Below, one piece after another: positions 28,484 through 38,018 of a DNA stretch of 64,000 nt. The notes under the pieces are model-generated. The model had not been told where the DNA came from, did no database searches, and saw nothing but the letters and a program-made list of their open reading frames with translations. The DNA is from Candidatus Defluviilinea proxima (lineage in GTDB: Bacteria > Chloroflexota > Anaerolineae > Anaerolineales > Villigracilaceae): the NCBI GenBank assembly GCA_016721115.1, contig JADKIW010000001.1, positions 8,501-72,500 of the forward strand, in the 5' to 3' direction. The translations under genes were made by a program, and so were the position numbers. The number at the start of each line of letters is the position of its first letter. Within the stretch, counting starts at the first letter, position 1.

Positions 28484-29134
28484 TTACAAAATACCCTTGG
28501 CTTGCGCCGCCCTCGTCGCCTCACGCCGTGTGGACACGTGTAACTTCGACAGGATATTGCGTATGTGTGTCTTGACCGTATTCAGGCTGATGTTCAACGT
28601 GGTGGCGATCTCTTTATCCGTTGCGCCTTTGGATGCTTCTACTAATACCTGCTGTTCCCGCTCGGTCAGCCCGCTGTCATCTTCTTTCTCAGACACGCTG
28701 CCTTTGCTCAACCGCCGAAATTCCGAGAGGACGCGTCCCGCAAGACTTGGCGATATGGCGGCTTCTCCGCGTAATGCGCCGCGCAACATCTCCAGCATAT
28801 ATTGTGATTGAATATCTTTCAACAGATAACCTTGAGCGCCATTCTTAATCGCTTCGAAGAGCATGTTGTCATCCCCACGGACGGTCAACATGACAATGAT
28901 CGTCTCAGGCAGAATCTGTTTAATTTGCCGCACCGCTTCAATGCCATCCATGCCCGGCATTTGCACGTCCATTAAGATCAGGTCAGGTTTTAATTCCTGC
29001 GCTTTGACAAAGGCTTCCAATCCATCATTGGCTTCACCCACCACTTGCATATCAGGTTGGTTGTTGATGATGCCTGCCAACCCCTCACGAAAGAGGGCGT
29101 GGTCGTCAGCCAGTAATACACGGACTCGTTCCAT
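28484..29134 (-). CDS. narL: NarL-type response regulator (LuxR/FixJ family)
   Basis: 216 aa. Receiver domain at about 1-120 with DD at 10-11, phospho-acceptor D56 (LILMDVQMPGMDG) and K106-equivalent in LLKD. A LuxR-type HTH at about 150-212 follows (LTEREQQVLVEASKGATDKE; LNTVKTHIRNIL). It starts 1 nt after the sensor gene ends. With a NarX-like partner and nar genes beside it, control of nitrate respiration is the obvious role. Confidence 0.88.
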   Translation of the reverse strand: MERVRVLLADDHALFREGLAGIINNQPDMQVVGEANDGLEAFVKAQELKPDLILMDVQMPGMDGIEAVRQIKQILPETIIVMLTVRGDDNMLFEAIKNGAQGYLLKDIQSQYMLEMLRGALRGEAAISPSLAGRVLSEFRRLSKGSVSEKEDDSGLTEREQQVLVEASKGATDKEIATTLNISLNTVKTHIRNILSKLHVSTRREATRAAQAKGIL

Positions 29135-29135
29135 C

Positions 29136-31040
29136 TTAATCTCTTTCCTCCACAGACCACATTAATGTGACGCGCGTTCCGCTTCCAGGCATGGATTGAA
29201 GTTCAACTGTCCCGCCAATATGTTTTGCGCGCGCCTGCATGATCTGCAAACCGAAATGTCCACTGGGCGCGGGTTGGGATGTATCGAATCCATTTCCATC
29301 ATCTTCAACGGTCACGAAATAATTTTCATCGCTGCGCCCCACATGCACGCTGATTTGTTTTGCATGTGCATGTCGCGCCGCATTGATCAACGCCTCACGC
29401 GTGATGTTGTAAACCTGCTCGGCGATTTGCGGAGAGCAATCAGGCGCAGAGTCTGTGTCAGAACGCCAGACCGATTCCAAGTCATGTTGTGAGGCGATTT
29501 CGTCCAGTGTGTCATGCACGCGTGTGCATAAATCCTTCGCTACAGGTGTATCATCCATCAACTTATTGATCGCGCGGCGCACATCGCTTGTGGCTTTGCT
29601 GATCGTTGCGCGAGTTTTATGCAAACGATCAAGCGCAGAAGTTTCCTGCCCATCGGAAAGAAATTCGACAACCTGATCGGTCATCAAGCCGAGATAACTG
29701 AGCGTTTGCCCAAGCCCATCGTGCATCTCTGCGGCAACGCGGCGTCGCTCCTCAAGAGTTGCCACGCGTTCGGCTTGCGCAAACAAACGTGCATTTTCCA
29801 ACGCAATCACGGCGACGTTTGCGAGCTTGGTTAACATATCTGCTGACTCTGCGGCGAATTGATTTTGCGCGGGGCTTCCCACGCACAACGCGCCGATCAC
29901 GCGATTGCCAATGCGAAGCGGCGCCGCCAAATGGCTGGTGCGATATTCATCGGACAACATGCGGCATCCGCCCTGGCACGAACCCACGCCGCAGATCATC
30001 GCGCCATCACCCGCCAACACGGCATCGGCAAAATCATTGTCGGCGCGCATCGTGTCCCCAACCACCGCATGTTTCGGACCGCTCAACGTTTGAAGTTTCA
30101 ACCAATGCTGGCTTTCATCCACGAGGCACAACGACGCCACCTCACCGCCTAACAACGTCCGCGCCTTTTCAGTGACAGAATTCAACACCTGTTGAATATC
30201 AAGCCGCGAAGAAATTTCACGGCTGACTTCGTTGAGCGTTTCGAGTTCACGTGTGCGTTGGGCAACGCGTTGTTCGAGCGTGGCATTCCATTGGATGAGT
30301 TCTTCATGTGCGACGTGGAGACGGGATCGCATTTCATCGAACGCTTGTGACAACGTCCGCATCTCTTCTGGACCTTCAACCTGAATCGGCGCATCTAGCT
30401 GATTCTCCCCGAGTCTTTTTGCCGCCAAAACCAAATCGTCCAACGGCTTGAGCAGGGAGCGGCGCGTCATCCATGCGCCCACTGCGAGCAACAGCATTGC
30501 GAAAACTAAAAATACAACTTGAATGATACGTAAGCGATTCACCTTGGCGGTTGAAGTCGCTTCATATAAACGCACCACCACATCGGCTTTTTGAACCAAG
30601 TCATCGGATTGTCCTTCCAGGGTGACTTGCAGTGAAGCGGAAGAATCCATCGCGTCCAAAGTGGAACGGTATTGGCCCCAACTGGACTCTACATCACGCA
30701 ATGCTTTCTGAATCTGTGCATCACTTGCCGCTGGCAAATTAACGACACTATCCGCTAGATACGGCGCGCTTCCCCCATGTTGCAAAGCAGATAAGGTCTG
30801 GCTAAAGATTTGTTCAGATTCCTTCAACGCCGCAGGCGCAGACTCATCCCCATCCTGCAATTGAAACGACAGCCGCGTCATCTGCTGAATCAACATCCGC
30901 TGACGTCCCGCTAGGTTGATAACCAGCGCATCCTGTCCCTGAGTCTGCAAACCCCAATAGGTGACGCCAACAGAGACGAGCACAAGCGATGCAAAAGCTA
31001 TAAAAAGCAAGATAAGCTGGGTTTGAAGTCGTTGGATCAT
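29136..31040 (-). CDS. narX: NarX-like sensor histidine kinase with GAF domain
   Basis: 634 aa. TM1 at about 7-27; external PilJ/NarX-type domain (about 28-170) with an ALVINLAGRQRMLIQQM stretch resembling the nitrate-binding P-box; TM2 at about 171-192; HAMP (about 193-250); coiled coil; GAF (about 275-420); HisKA_3 with phospho-acceptor H440 (EMHDGLGQ); HATPase to the end. The GAF domain carries C350-x4-C355-x3-C359, which could hold an iron-sulfur or redox centre. It forms a two-gene unit with narL. Confidence 0.87.
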   Translation of the reverse strand: MIQRLQTQLILLFIAFASLVLVSVGVTYWGLQTQGQDALVINLAGRQRMLIQQMTRLSFQLQDGDESAPAALKESEQIFSQTLSALQHGGSAPYLADSVVNLPAASDAQIQKALRDVESSWGQYRSTLDAMDSSASLQVTLEGQSDDLVQKADVVVRLYEATSTAKVNRLRIIQVVFLVFAMLLLAVGAWMTRRSLLKPLDDLVLAAKRLGENQLDAPIQVEGPEEMRTLSQAFDEMRSRLHVAHEELIQWNATLEQRVAQRTRELETLNEVSREISSRLDIQQVLNSVTEKARTLLGGEVASLCLVDESQHWLKLQTLSGPKHAVVGDTMRADNDFADAVLAGDGAMICGVGSCQGGCRMLSDEYRTSHLAAPLRIGNRVIGALCVGSPAQNQFAAESADMLTKLANVAVIALENARLFAQAERVATLEERRRVAAEMHDGLGQTLSYLGLMTDQVVEFLSDGQETSALDRLHKTRATISKATSDVRRAINKLMDDTPVAKDLCTRVHDTLDEIASQHDLESVWRSDTDSAPDCSPQIAEQVYNITREALINAARHAHAKQISVHVGRSDENYFVTVEDDGNGFDTSQPAPSGHFGLQIMQARAKHIGGTVELQSMPGSGTRVTLMWSVEERD

Positions 31041-31199
31041 TGTGAAAGAATTTTTTGATTATAACATTCGGAATGGAGTGAAAAATCGGGTTTGCCCAAC
31101 GCGGCATATTCAGGTCTATGGTTCTATAGGGGTTTGAGATTTGCCCTCAAATTTAACCTCCTATTTCTAACAGAGCATGAAAAATATGTCCGATTGTGT

Positions 31200-31466
31200 G
31201 TATCCCTGCCCCTCAGGGGTTCATATACCCTATTTGATCAATTACACCCTAACTATGCTAAGGTGTAATTGTTTTTTAGATATTTATCCTAGACTTCTTC
31301 TATCGACACAACGGAAAGACCTGTTAGCCACAACAACTAAAATTTAGCAATTGCAGAGCCTGTTATGTGGCCGAATAAGACAGGTGCCGTTGCCAATTTT
31401 CCGCCTTACAACCGAAATCGAATCTGTCCTACGGGGTACATATCTGGTATACGGGTATAAGTTTCG
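31200..31466 (+). repeat. Repeat copy C (about 267 bp, core 31391-31466)
   Basis: Direct repeat of copy B at 4791-5039, with the core also in copy A. It includes a hairpin absent from B (AATTACACC / GGTGTAATT). It sits right after the narX promoter region and before an unrelated housekeeping block, so it marks the right limit of the nitrate island. Confidence 0.75.
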
Positions 31467-31510
31467 CCCGGTGTTAGTACCTGCCGCAAATTAGCTCAAG
31501 CCTATACGCC

Positions 31511-31538
31511 ACTCCCCTGCTTTTCAAAGCAGGGGAGT
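31511..31538 (+). terminator. Terminator beside repeat copy C
   Basis: ACTCCCCTGC and GCAGGGGAGT around an 8-nt loop, followed by TTTTTTATT in the plus direction. A similar GC hairpin follows copy A at 3017-3044. Confidence 0.75.
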
Positions 31539-31576
31539 TTTTTATTAACCACTCTATTCCATGGTGAAAGACTACA

Positions 31577-32269
31577 TCAATTCTTCTTATCTGGTGGCTT
31601 GTCAAAAATCATTACTTTTTCAGTCGGATGGACTTCCTTGGCAACTTCAACAGTTGCTGTTGGGGGCTGTGTAGTAACGATCACAGGGCTTAAATGTTTT
31701 ACATCGTTTACCGCTAAAAGTTCTGCTCGATTGCCTTCCACTTTGAATCTTGTTAAGGAACAATTACTAACGGTGGTTCGCCACCAACGCCAACGCTTCT
31801 CAGGGAAATACCATGAAAGCGCTGCCGAGATCACACCAGCATGAGCAACTACAGCCACGCGTTGATCTGGATGTTTGGTTAAGATATCCAATAACACCGC
31901 TGAAACGCGTCCTTCGATCGGCCATCGAATCGGCATCCCTACCCGTGCATCTAGATAATCTTCGACAGGATCAAAAATCGAAAGAATTTCCATGAGCACC
32001 AATGTTGGCATCTCGAAGAACATTAATTCCTGTACACCTGGCCGCAATTCCGGGTCTAGCCCGATCTTTGCCCCGATGATCTTTGCAGTTTCCTGTGTGC
32101 GACGCAGGGGACTTGAATAAATGCCATCGAGATGATTTTCAGGAACGCTAAAATATTGCCCCGTCTGGGTAGCCTGCTCTTGCCCAAGGGATGTCAGGGG
32201 TGCATGATAGTAGTCCCCGTTTACACGCACAGCATTGCCGTGCCGGATGAGAATGAGTTCTGTAGTCAA
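31577..32269 (-). CDS. Histidine phosphatase family protein
   Basis: 230 aa phosphoglycerate mutase-like phosphatase. RHG motif at residues 9-11 (LILIRHGNAV), second catalytic region SSPLRRTQETAKII, and VAVVAHAGVISA with the second His. The start appears to be TTG preceded by GGGAGG. The substrate cannot be read from sequence; the C-terminal 40 residues are an extra low-complexity tail. Nothing around it specifies a pathway. Confidence 0.85.
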   Translation of the reverse strand: MTTELILIRHGNAVRVNGDYYHAPLTSLGQEQATQTGQYFSVPENHLDGIYSSPLRRTQETAKIIGAKIGLDPELRPGVQELMFFEMPTLVLMEILSIFDPVEDYLDARVGMPIRWPIEGRVSAVLLDILTKHPDQRVAVVAHAGVISAALSWYFPEKRWRWWRTTVSNCSLTRFKVEGNRAELLAVNDVKHLSPVIVTTQPPTATVEVAKEVHPTEKVMIFDKPPDKKN

Positions 32270-32383
32270 TTCACATAACCTCCCGAATAGTCAGTACTAT
32301 TGCAGTGTGATGCCTTAAAATTACGTTCAGAAATTTCTTTAATAATGGCGAAGAGGTTGCAATCAGCCCAACGGCGGTCATCA

Positions 32384-33328
32384 CTATGTTGTGAGGTGTT
32401 CCCCTATCGCTGTATTGGCCGCACCGCCTATGATCGCAAGGGCACGAGGGTGAACTTGGGCTGTGACTGGACCAATGTCAAGAAGCACACCATCGGCAAG
32501 CACCGGCATGGGTGGGTCAGAATGGATATTCACTCGCTTGATGCGGTAATGCTTGACGCGAATATCATCTACTGCACCACCAGTAGACTGCATGGCGTAG
32601 GAGATCAGGTCCAGTTTGCTCATATCGGAAAAAACAAAAACGTCAAGTCGGTTGTCGTTCCAGGATACATCGGGGGAAATTTGAAAGCGCGGTCCAATAT
32701 AAGGCATATTGGCAATCAACACCATGTATGCACTCATATCGATCCGCTTATGTCCATCAAGAATCATTCGCAGACGTGACGGTGTTGAAGAGACAACTGT
32801 GGACAATAGATTCACAATTTGTGTCAAATCGCCATGTTGGACACTGTCGGCAAACGGATATATATCGGACAAGAGTCCCAATGTTGCATCTTCTAGGAAC
32901 CAACGGCTTGCCCGTCCATGTCGCATTTTTCCAACATCAATCTTTAGTCGACGTCCCTCGCGCAGAAGCGTCACAGCACCCGGAATTGTGCTTGGAACAC
33001 CCAAGTTGTAGGCTAAATTGTTTCGCGTACCGATGGGAATAATGCCAAGAGTTGCAGATCTGCCTATCATGGCTCCTACAACGCTATCAATGGTACCGTC
33101 ACCACCTGCTACAACAACCAGTTTGATGCCTCCCTTAATTGCGCTATGGATAATGGCTTCAATTTGACTCTCCGGGCGCACCATATAGACCTCTGGCAAA
33201 ATATACTGGTTTTGCATCTCGTTAAGGATTTCAGCGAGCTGATGTGGCGATTCATCCAACCGACCCGATATTGCGTTAAAGATGAGCTTTGCCCTAAGCG
33301 GGCGACGGTTGGCTATTTTTTCTGGCAT
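32384..33328 (-). CDS. Diacylglycerol/lipid kinase family protein
   Basis: 314 aa from the ATG at 33328 (GAGGAAG upstream); a longer frame to 33382 lacks a better site. DAGK catalytic domain: KLIFNAISGR at the N-terminus, the nucleotide loop VVVAGGDGTIDSVVGAMIG and GIIPIGTRNNLAYNLG. The C-terminal YegS-like beta domain ends with VLADGVLLDIGPVTAQVHPRAL. It phosphorylates a lipid or related alcohol. A 34-bp palindrome lies upstream. Confidence 0.87.
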   Translation of the reverse strand: MPEKIANRRPLRAKLIFNAISGRLDESPHQLAEILNEMQNQYILPEVYMVRPESQIEAIIHSAIKGGIKLVVVAGGDGTIDSVVGAMIGRSATLGIIPIGTRNNLAYNLGVPSTIPGAVTLLREGRRLKIDVGKMRHGRASRWFLEDATLGLLSDIYPFADSVQHGDLTQIVNLLSTVVSSTPSRLRMILDGHKRIDMSAYMVLIANMPYIGPRFQISPDVSWNDNRLDVFVFSDMSKLDLISYAMQSTGGAVDDIRVKHYRIKRVNIHSDPPMPVLADGVLLDIGPVTAQVHPRALAIIGGAANTAIGEHLTT

Positions 33329-33378
33329 ATTTACTTCCTCGAGAGATCCTCTTTCATGATCACCAGACATCGAAATCG

Positions 33379-33412
33379 GCAATCGTTTCGACTATATAGT
33401 CGAAACGATTGC
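33379..33412. promoter_or_regulatory. Perfect 34-bp palindrome
   Basis: An uninterrupted palindrome with half-site GCAATCGTTTCGACTAT, centred on TATA. It lies between the end of the cupin gene and the start of the lipid kinase gene. It could be a dimeric-regulator operator or a cruciform-forming terminator; no T run follows. Confidence 0.55.
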
Positions 33413-33441
33413 GAGACATATCCCAGCGTTCAGCCAGATTC

Positions 33442-33834
33442 TTATTCCGTCGTTTTACCGTCGAAGTGTTCGTTATCCTTTTCCGCTTCGGCGTGTGTAT
33501 GGTGGATAACGCCATCTCGATGATTAGGCGGTGAATAGAGCGTATAGAGTTTCATTGGAACAGTACCGGTATTGATGATGTTGTGTTCCGCTCCGGCAGG
33601 CACGAGCACAGCGAATCCCGCGCTGATCGCTGTGCGAACGCCATCCAAAACGGCCTCGCCCGTCCCTTCCTCCACCCGAAAGAACTGATCAAGTTTATGC
33701 GTCTCCATCCCGATCTCCTCTTTTGGCTTCAGCGCCATTACAACGAGCTGACAGTTCTTGGCGGTGTAAAGCACCTGGCGAAAATCTTCATTCTTGACTG
33801 CGACACTTTCGATGTTTTGTACATAACCTTTCAC
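33442..33834 (-). CDS. Cupin-domain protein
   Basis: 130 aa cupin with metal-binding motif 1 METHKLDQFFRVEEGTGEAV and motif 2 VPAGAEHNIINTG. The C-terminus HHTHAEAEKDNEHFDG is His-rich. Similar small cupins bind Mn or other metals with unknown substrates. It lies 107 nt upstream of the lipid kinase gene and may be cotranscribed with it. Confidence 0.85.
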   Translation of the reverse strand: MKGYVQNIESVAVKNEDFRQVLYTAKNCQLVVMALKPKEEIGMETHKLDQFFRVEEGTGEAVLDGVRTAISAGFAVLVPAGAEHNIINTGTVPMKLYTLYSPPNHRDGVIHHTHAEAEKDNEHFDGKTTE

Positions 33835-33896
33835 GGTAACTCCTTTAGTTAGATTGCCTCAAAATAGATGGTTTTTATACGCCTAGCAGTTTACAT

Positions 33897-35237
33897 TTAG
33901 GCGTATTGACTTTCCATTTTTTTTCGTAGGAGCATCCAGTCCATCAAGAAAAGTACGATTCCGATGGCTGCAATTCCCAGAAATACCACTAAGGGTATTG
34001 ATGACCCACGCAGCATAATATCTTGTAGCATTCGAATGCCATACGTAGCAGGTAATGACCATGCAAGGTATGTGGCAGGTTCCTTCATCAAGCGCAAGTC
34101 CAGAAAAAATCCGCTAAAGAAAATGCTTGCCAGCAATAAGAGCATCGAATATTGAACAGCCTGAGTATCGGTTTCTGAGATCAAAGAGATCAGGAAGCCT
34201 ACCCCCAAGGATGTAAAAAGCAGGACAACCACAGCTAGGGCATAATCCTGCAAGTGACCTAAAATGTGGACATTGAGCAGCCAGACAGCAAGAGCAGTAA
34301 TAACACCGGCCAGTATGGTCTCAAAGAATAGATAACTAAGATATTTCCCAACTAAAGTTTCAAAAGCTGTGACAGGAGATACTCTGAACAATTCCATGAT
34401 CCCGGAGCGTGTTTCTCGAACAATGGATAGAGACGCAAAAGTTATGGATACATGTTGCAGAAGCAGGACGATCACTGCTGGAACAAAGAACCCGGTTACA
34501 GTCAATATGCTACCGGATAGCCCGGTGACTTTTACTTCGAACGGACTGACCAAAACACCAGATGCCAATGAACGAAATGTGATGAGTTTTTCATGAAGAC
34601 CAGTGATATCTTTCTCAAGATCTGCAGCTTGTGTTGCCGCATTAACGTCTTCCGCTAGAAGGATCTTTCGAAGCGCCTGTGTTTCTACAATTGCAGTTTT
34701 TAAATTGTCTTGCAGGTAACCCGAGTTCTCTTTTTCCTGTTCAGCCCCAGATTGTAAAATTTGACGATTAAGCTCATCCACATATATTCTTGCTACAGAC
34801 TGGATATATCCGACCTGGAATGGGTCGACTTCATTATGATAAACAAGGAACTCTGCCTGCTGGTTGTTTTGAATAGTCTCGAACGGAGCATACGGTACGA
34901 CGATCACCATGTCAGTTTGATTGAGTGCAAGTTTTGCCAGTGCTTTCTCTTTATCATTTTCTATCACATAATCAATACTCGTCGAACTGAAGGAATGGGT
35001 GAATTTACCCACATCCCGCTGAAAAGAATTTGGATCTGTGACTACAAATATTGTTCTCAAAATTCGGTTTTGGTCAGGATATGCCAATCCGAATAAAAAC
35101 ATGATTAAGAACGGTCCTAATACGAGTGTCAAAATAAGTTTGGGCTGGCGAAAAATTTCTGTTAGTTCCTTGCCTATGAATGAAGAAATTCGGATAAGGA
35201 ATTTGAAGAATCTAATCATTCGCAACATCCATTTCAA
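33897..35237 (-). CDS. ABC-2 type transporter permease
   Basis: 446 aa. An N-terminal helix (about 28-50) leads into a large external domain (about 55-235), then five to six helices at the C-terminus (from FFVPAVIVLLLQHVSITF onward). The layout is of the ABC-2 exporter permease with an inserted periplasmic domain, similar to YhhJ/YbhS types. It overlaps the ATPase gene by 26 bp. It exports an unknown compound. Confidence 0.88.
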   Translation of the reverse strand: MKWMLRMIRFFKFLIRISSFIGKELTEIFRQPKLILTLVLGPFLIMFLFGLAYPDQNRILRTIFVVTDPNSFQRDVGKFTHSFSSTSIDYVIENDKEKALAKLALNQTDMVIVVPYAPFETIQNNQQAEFLVYHNEVDPFQVGYIQSVARIYVDELNRQILQSGAEQEKENSGYLQDNLKTAIVETQALRKILLAEDVNAATQAADLEKDITGLHEKLITFRSLASGVLVSPFEVKVTGLSGSILTVTGFFVPAVIVLLLQHVSITFASLSIVRETRSGIMELFRVSPVTAFETLVGKYLSYLFFETILAGVITALAVWLLNVHILGHLQDYALAVVVLLFTSLGVGFLISLISETDTQAVQYSMLLLLASIFFSGFFLDLRLMKEPATYLAWSLPATYGIRMLQDIMLRGSSIPLVVFLGIAAIGIVLFLMDWMLLRKKMESQYA

Positions 35238-36174
35238 TTAATCTAATGAACACATCATCAAAGGAGGGCGATTTTTGCTCCATCATCGCCACAGTCAACT
35301 TTTGTGCCTGAAACCATTCCAACAAGTTTGCAACTGCTGTACTTGCATCATCTACAACGACTTCAACCTCCTGGTCACTGACAATTTTTACTTTTCCGCG
35401 CACGAAGGGCAGGCTTTCTAATTGCTGTCTGTGTTCAAACCTGAGTTCTTCGTTGGTCCTGATACCAATCACATCCCCACCATAGGCTTTTCTGCGCAGC
35501 CCATCCGGGGTTTCGATCATCAGTAGTCTGCCCTCGTACATCACCCCAACCAGGTCACAAAATGCAGCTTCACCCACATATTGTGTGGTGATAAACAGAG
35601 TGTGACCATCTGCCTTTAATCCCTTAAAGTAATCCCAGAACTTGCGGCGCAGGAGCGGATCAATCCCGGCAGTAGGCTCATCCAGAAAAAGTAATTCCGG
35701 GTTGTGCACCAATGTGGCAGCCAGGCTGAGGCGCCTTTTCATCCCTCCAGAGAGATTCTTCGCTAATTTATATTTATCTTCTCTCAACTCTACAAAATCG
35801 AGCAGCTTATTTAAACGCCCCCACCGAAAAAGGCCGACGCCATAAAATGAAGCTGCAAAATTTAAGTTTTCCCAAACAGTTAGGTCCGGGTATAAGACAA
35901 ATTGTTGGATCAGATATCCTATTTTTTCGCGGTCCGATTTCGAAAATTCAGTTGGAGTTTTATCCAACACACTCAATGTACCAGAAGTAGGTTTATAAAA
36001 ACCTGTTAATAAACGGACGGTCGTCGTTTTTCCACATCCACTTGGGCCAACGAAACCAAAGATGATGCCACGGGGCACTTGCATGCTTAGATGTTGTACG
36101 ACAACACCTCCATCAAAACTTTTAGTTAAGTCCCGTGTTTCAATAATATTTTTTGATACTGTATTATTTTTCAT
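35212..36174 (-). CDS. ABC transporter ATP-binding protein
   Basis: 320 aa from the ATG at 36174, just after the LemA gene stop. Walker A GPSGCGKTTT, Q-loop LIQQFV, signature LSGGMKRRLS, Walker B LLFLDEPTAGIDP and H-loop-region TTQY. The switch His is replaced (FITTQYVGEA), as in several ABC-2 type ATPases. The C-terminal domain (about 225-320) is typical of drug or polysaccharide exporters. It pairs with the permease at 33897. Confidence 0.9.
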   Translation of the reverse strand: MKNNTVSKNIIETRDLTKSFDGGVVVQHLSMQVPRGIIFGFVGPSGCGKTTTVRLLTGFYKPTSGTLSVLDKTPTEFSKSDREKIGYLIQQFVLYPDLTVWENLNFAASFYGVGLFRWGRLNKLLDFVELREDKYKLAKNLSGGMKRRLSLAATLVHNPELLFLDEPTAGIDPLLRRKFWDYFKGLKADGHTLFITTQYVGEAAFCDLVGVMYEGRLLMIETPDGLRRKAYGGDVIGIRTNEELRFEHRQQLESLPFVRGKVKIVSDQEVEVVVDDASTAVANLLEWFQAQKLTVAMMEQKSPSFDDVFIRLIEMDVAND

Positions 36175-36193
36175 GTTTGTAAAAACCAAATTG

Positions 36194-36883
36194 CTATGGC
36201 TTTTGTGTGGCCAGTGGATTCTGGATAGGCTGACCGGCATTGCCGCCCTGATAATAGGGAAAGGTCACCGGCAGTTCAAAACCGAAATAGGTTGAAACGC
36301 GCGCTACAATCTCGCCCTTGATCTGCGCCCGTCGAGTGTTGTAGGCTTTGACGGCGTCATTCCAATCGGTGCCTGCTAATTGAATGGTATTCATTCCTTC
36401 GTCAACAGTATCTCCAAGCGCCAGGGTCACTGCAGCATCCGGCACGGGTGGAGGAGCCTGAGTAATTGCGTTGACGTAAAGTGTGAAGCCCTGCCCCAAG
36501 CCATCGGGCAATGCGCCCTTACCATTCAGTGTGTTCAAGTTCAGCTTGGCTGGGTCCAACGGCTGACCGTTTTCATCGCGATAATTATTCAACAGGTTCG
36601 TCAGCGCATCCGCTTGAGAACGGAAGTTTCCCGTCCATACCTCACCGCTGGTGCTGACGGCATTGTAATAGTCACTGGTGATCTGCGTTTTAGCCTGGAT
36701 CTTGGCATACTGCGTATCCGTCACTAATTGAAAATTGGCGGCCGCTGACTGCACTCCCTGTACCAACGCAACCAGCTCGTTGTATTCGTCCGTGCCTGAT
36801 TTGACGACCCCACAGCCGGTCAGCCCGGCTACTATAGCAACCATCATAAGAATGGCAATGATCTGTTTAATATAGCGTTTCAT
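36194..36883 (-). CDS. lemA: LemA-family lipoprotein
   Basis: 229 aa. Lipobox GLTGCG (Cys24), then the LemA helical bundle: DEYNELVALVQGVQSAAANFQ, then ARVSTYFGFELPVTFPYY at the end. LemA proteins are membrane-linked helical proteins of unknown biochemical role, often paired with TPM-domain proteins. Here the TPM gene lies 20 nt upstream and the ABC exporter follows downstream, suggesting one envelope unit. Confidence 0.83.
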   Translation of the reverse strand: MKRYIKQIIAILMMVAIVAGLTGCGVVKSGTDEYNELVALVQGVQSAAANFQLVTDTQYAKIQAKTQITSDYYNAVSTSGEVWTGNFRSQADALTNLLNNYRDENGQPLDPAKLNLNTLNGKGALPDGLGQGFTLYVNAITQAPPPVPDAAVTLALGDTVDEGMNTIQLAGTDWNDAVKAYNTRRAQIKGEIVARVSTYFGFELPVTFPYYQGGNAGQPIQNPLATQKP

Positions 36884-36903
36884 GATTTAACATCCTTTTC
36901 TTT

Positions 36904-37776
36904 TTAATTGCCGCGTCCGGAGCGACCACCGCCGCTGCCACTACGTGACGATGGCCCACTACCACCCCTGCCCCCACCTAATGGGAAACCTGCCCCCCGT
37001 GAACCCGAACCACCATATGGATTAAAGCCGATACCACCGCGCGCCAACCTGGGGAGCATCCACATCAGAAACAACAAAAAGAAGACACCTATACACACCA
37101 GACCGCAGATAGCGAAAATGCCCAGCGGCCCTGAAGGCAGTTCTGGCAGGTTCATCGTTTCTGGAGTTTGTGTAGGGTAAATCAGCGGCTCGTAGTTGCT
37201 CCGTGCAACTTTTTCGAATCCCTGTACCAAGGTTAACAATGCCTGGTCCATGCTTTTTGTAGACTGGTAGACTTCCTCAGCGGAGCGGTTGAGGGTTGTC
37301 AGTTCGGAGGCGGTTAATGCCGGCAGTCCCAGCCCAACGCCGTAATGCACGTCAATGTCGGTGGGGTCGACAACGATCAAAAAGACAAAGCCGTTATCCT
37401 TGCGTGCGCCATCCGTCAAGCCCAGTTGCATGTAACGCAGGAAATGCACGGCACAGTTCACACGGTTGCCAACCTTATCTTGCGGTTGGATGAGGATCAT
37501 CGTTTGCGCGATGGAATCCCCGTTCAACCTGTCAAGAATCATATCAACCTTGGTCACAGCATCATCTGATACATAGCCCTGCCAATCCACCGTCCAATGG
37601 GTCTGTTGTAGATCGTAAGTGAAGCCGTAATCAGGGGCAGAACCTTGACCGCATAAATTCGAGTCAAGAGTTCTTCCAGCCATCGCCGGGGTTAAATATG
37701 CGAAAAAGCCAAATGTAAATGTGATAACCCCAACGATCAATATCTTATATCGTTGGGTCAGATTACGATTAATCAC
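36904..37776 (-). CDS. TPM-domain membrane protein
   Basis: 290 aa. Signal peptide (cleavage near LTPAMAG), TPM domain (about 55-195; VDMILDRLNGDSIAQTMILI, NGFVFLIVVDPTDIDVHYGVGLG), membrane helix (about 218-245, PLGIFAICGLVCIGVFFLLF) and a Gly/Ser/Arg-rich C-terminal tail. TPM proteins are proposed acid phosphatases or photosystem repair proteins in plants; in bacteria the role is unclear. First gene of the TPM-LemA-ABC unit. Confidence 0.85.
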   Translation of the reverse strand: MINRNLTQRYKILIVGVITFTFGFFAYLTPAMAGRTLDSNLCGQGSAPDYGFTYDLQQTHWTVDWQGYVSDDAVTKVDMILDRLNGDSIAQTMILIQPQDKVGNRVNCAVHFLRYMQLGLTDGARKDNGFVFLIVVDPTDIDVHYGVGLGLPALTASELTTLNRSAEEVYQSTKSMDQALLTLVQGFEKVARSNYEPLIYPTQTPETMNLPELPSGPLGIFAICGLVCIGVFFLLFLMWMLPRLARGGIGFNPYGGSGSRGAGFPLGGGRGGSGPSSRSGSGGGRSGRGN

Positions 37777-37859
37777 AGATACCTCGTTTCGAGAATGCTA
37801 TTCTTTTGTGTGAACAGGCAGCTTATCAAACTGCCTCTTGTTTGCAAAAAAGTGCGGAG

Positions 37860-38018
37860 TTAAATGACCCCCAACAAATTTAAAACGATGAGGATGATGG
37901 CAAGAACAACCAAAGTGTGAATCCACCCGCCGGTTTTCGGAAAACTTGGGCTTATGTTTGAACCTAAAAAGCCGAGCAACCACAGGATGATTAGAATTAC
38001 GATGATGGTGTACAACAT
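37860..38018 (-). CDS. Small Lmo0937-type membrane protein
   Basis: 52 aa with two membrane helices (MLYTIIVILIILWLLGFLG; LVVLAIILIVLNLLG) separated by a short polar turn with a conserved-type GGWIHTL. AAAGGAG lies 8 nt before the ATG at 38018. It matches the lmo0937/DUF5670 style of stress-linked small membrane proteins. Confidence 0.7.
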   Translation of the reverse strand: MLYTIIVILIILWLLGFLGSNISPSFPKTGGWIHTLVVLAIILIVLNLLGVI

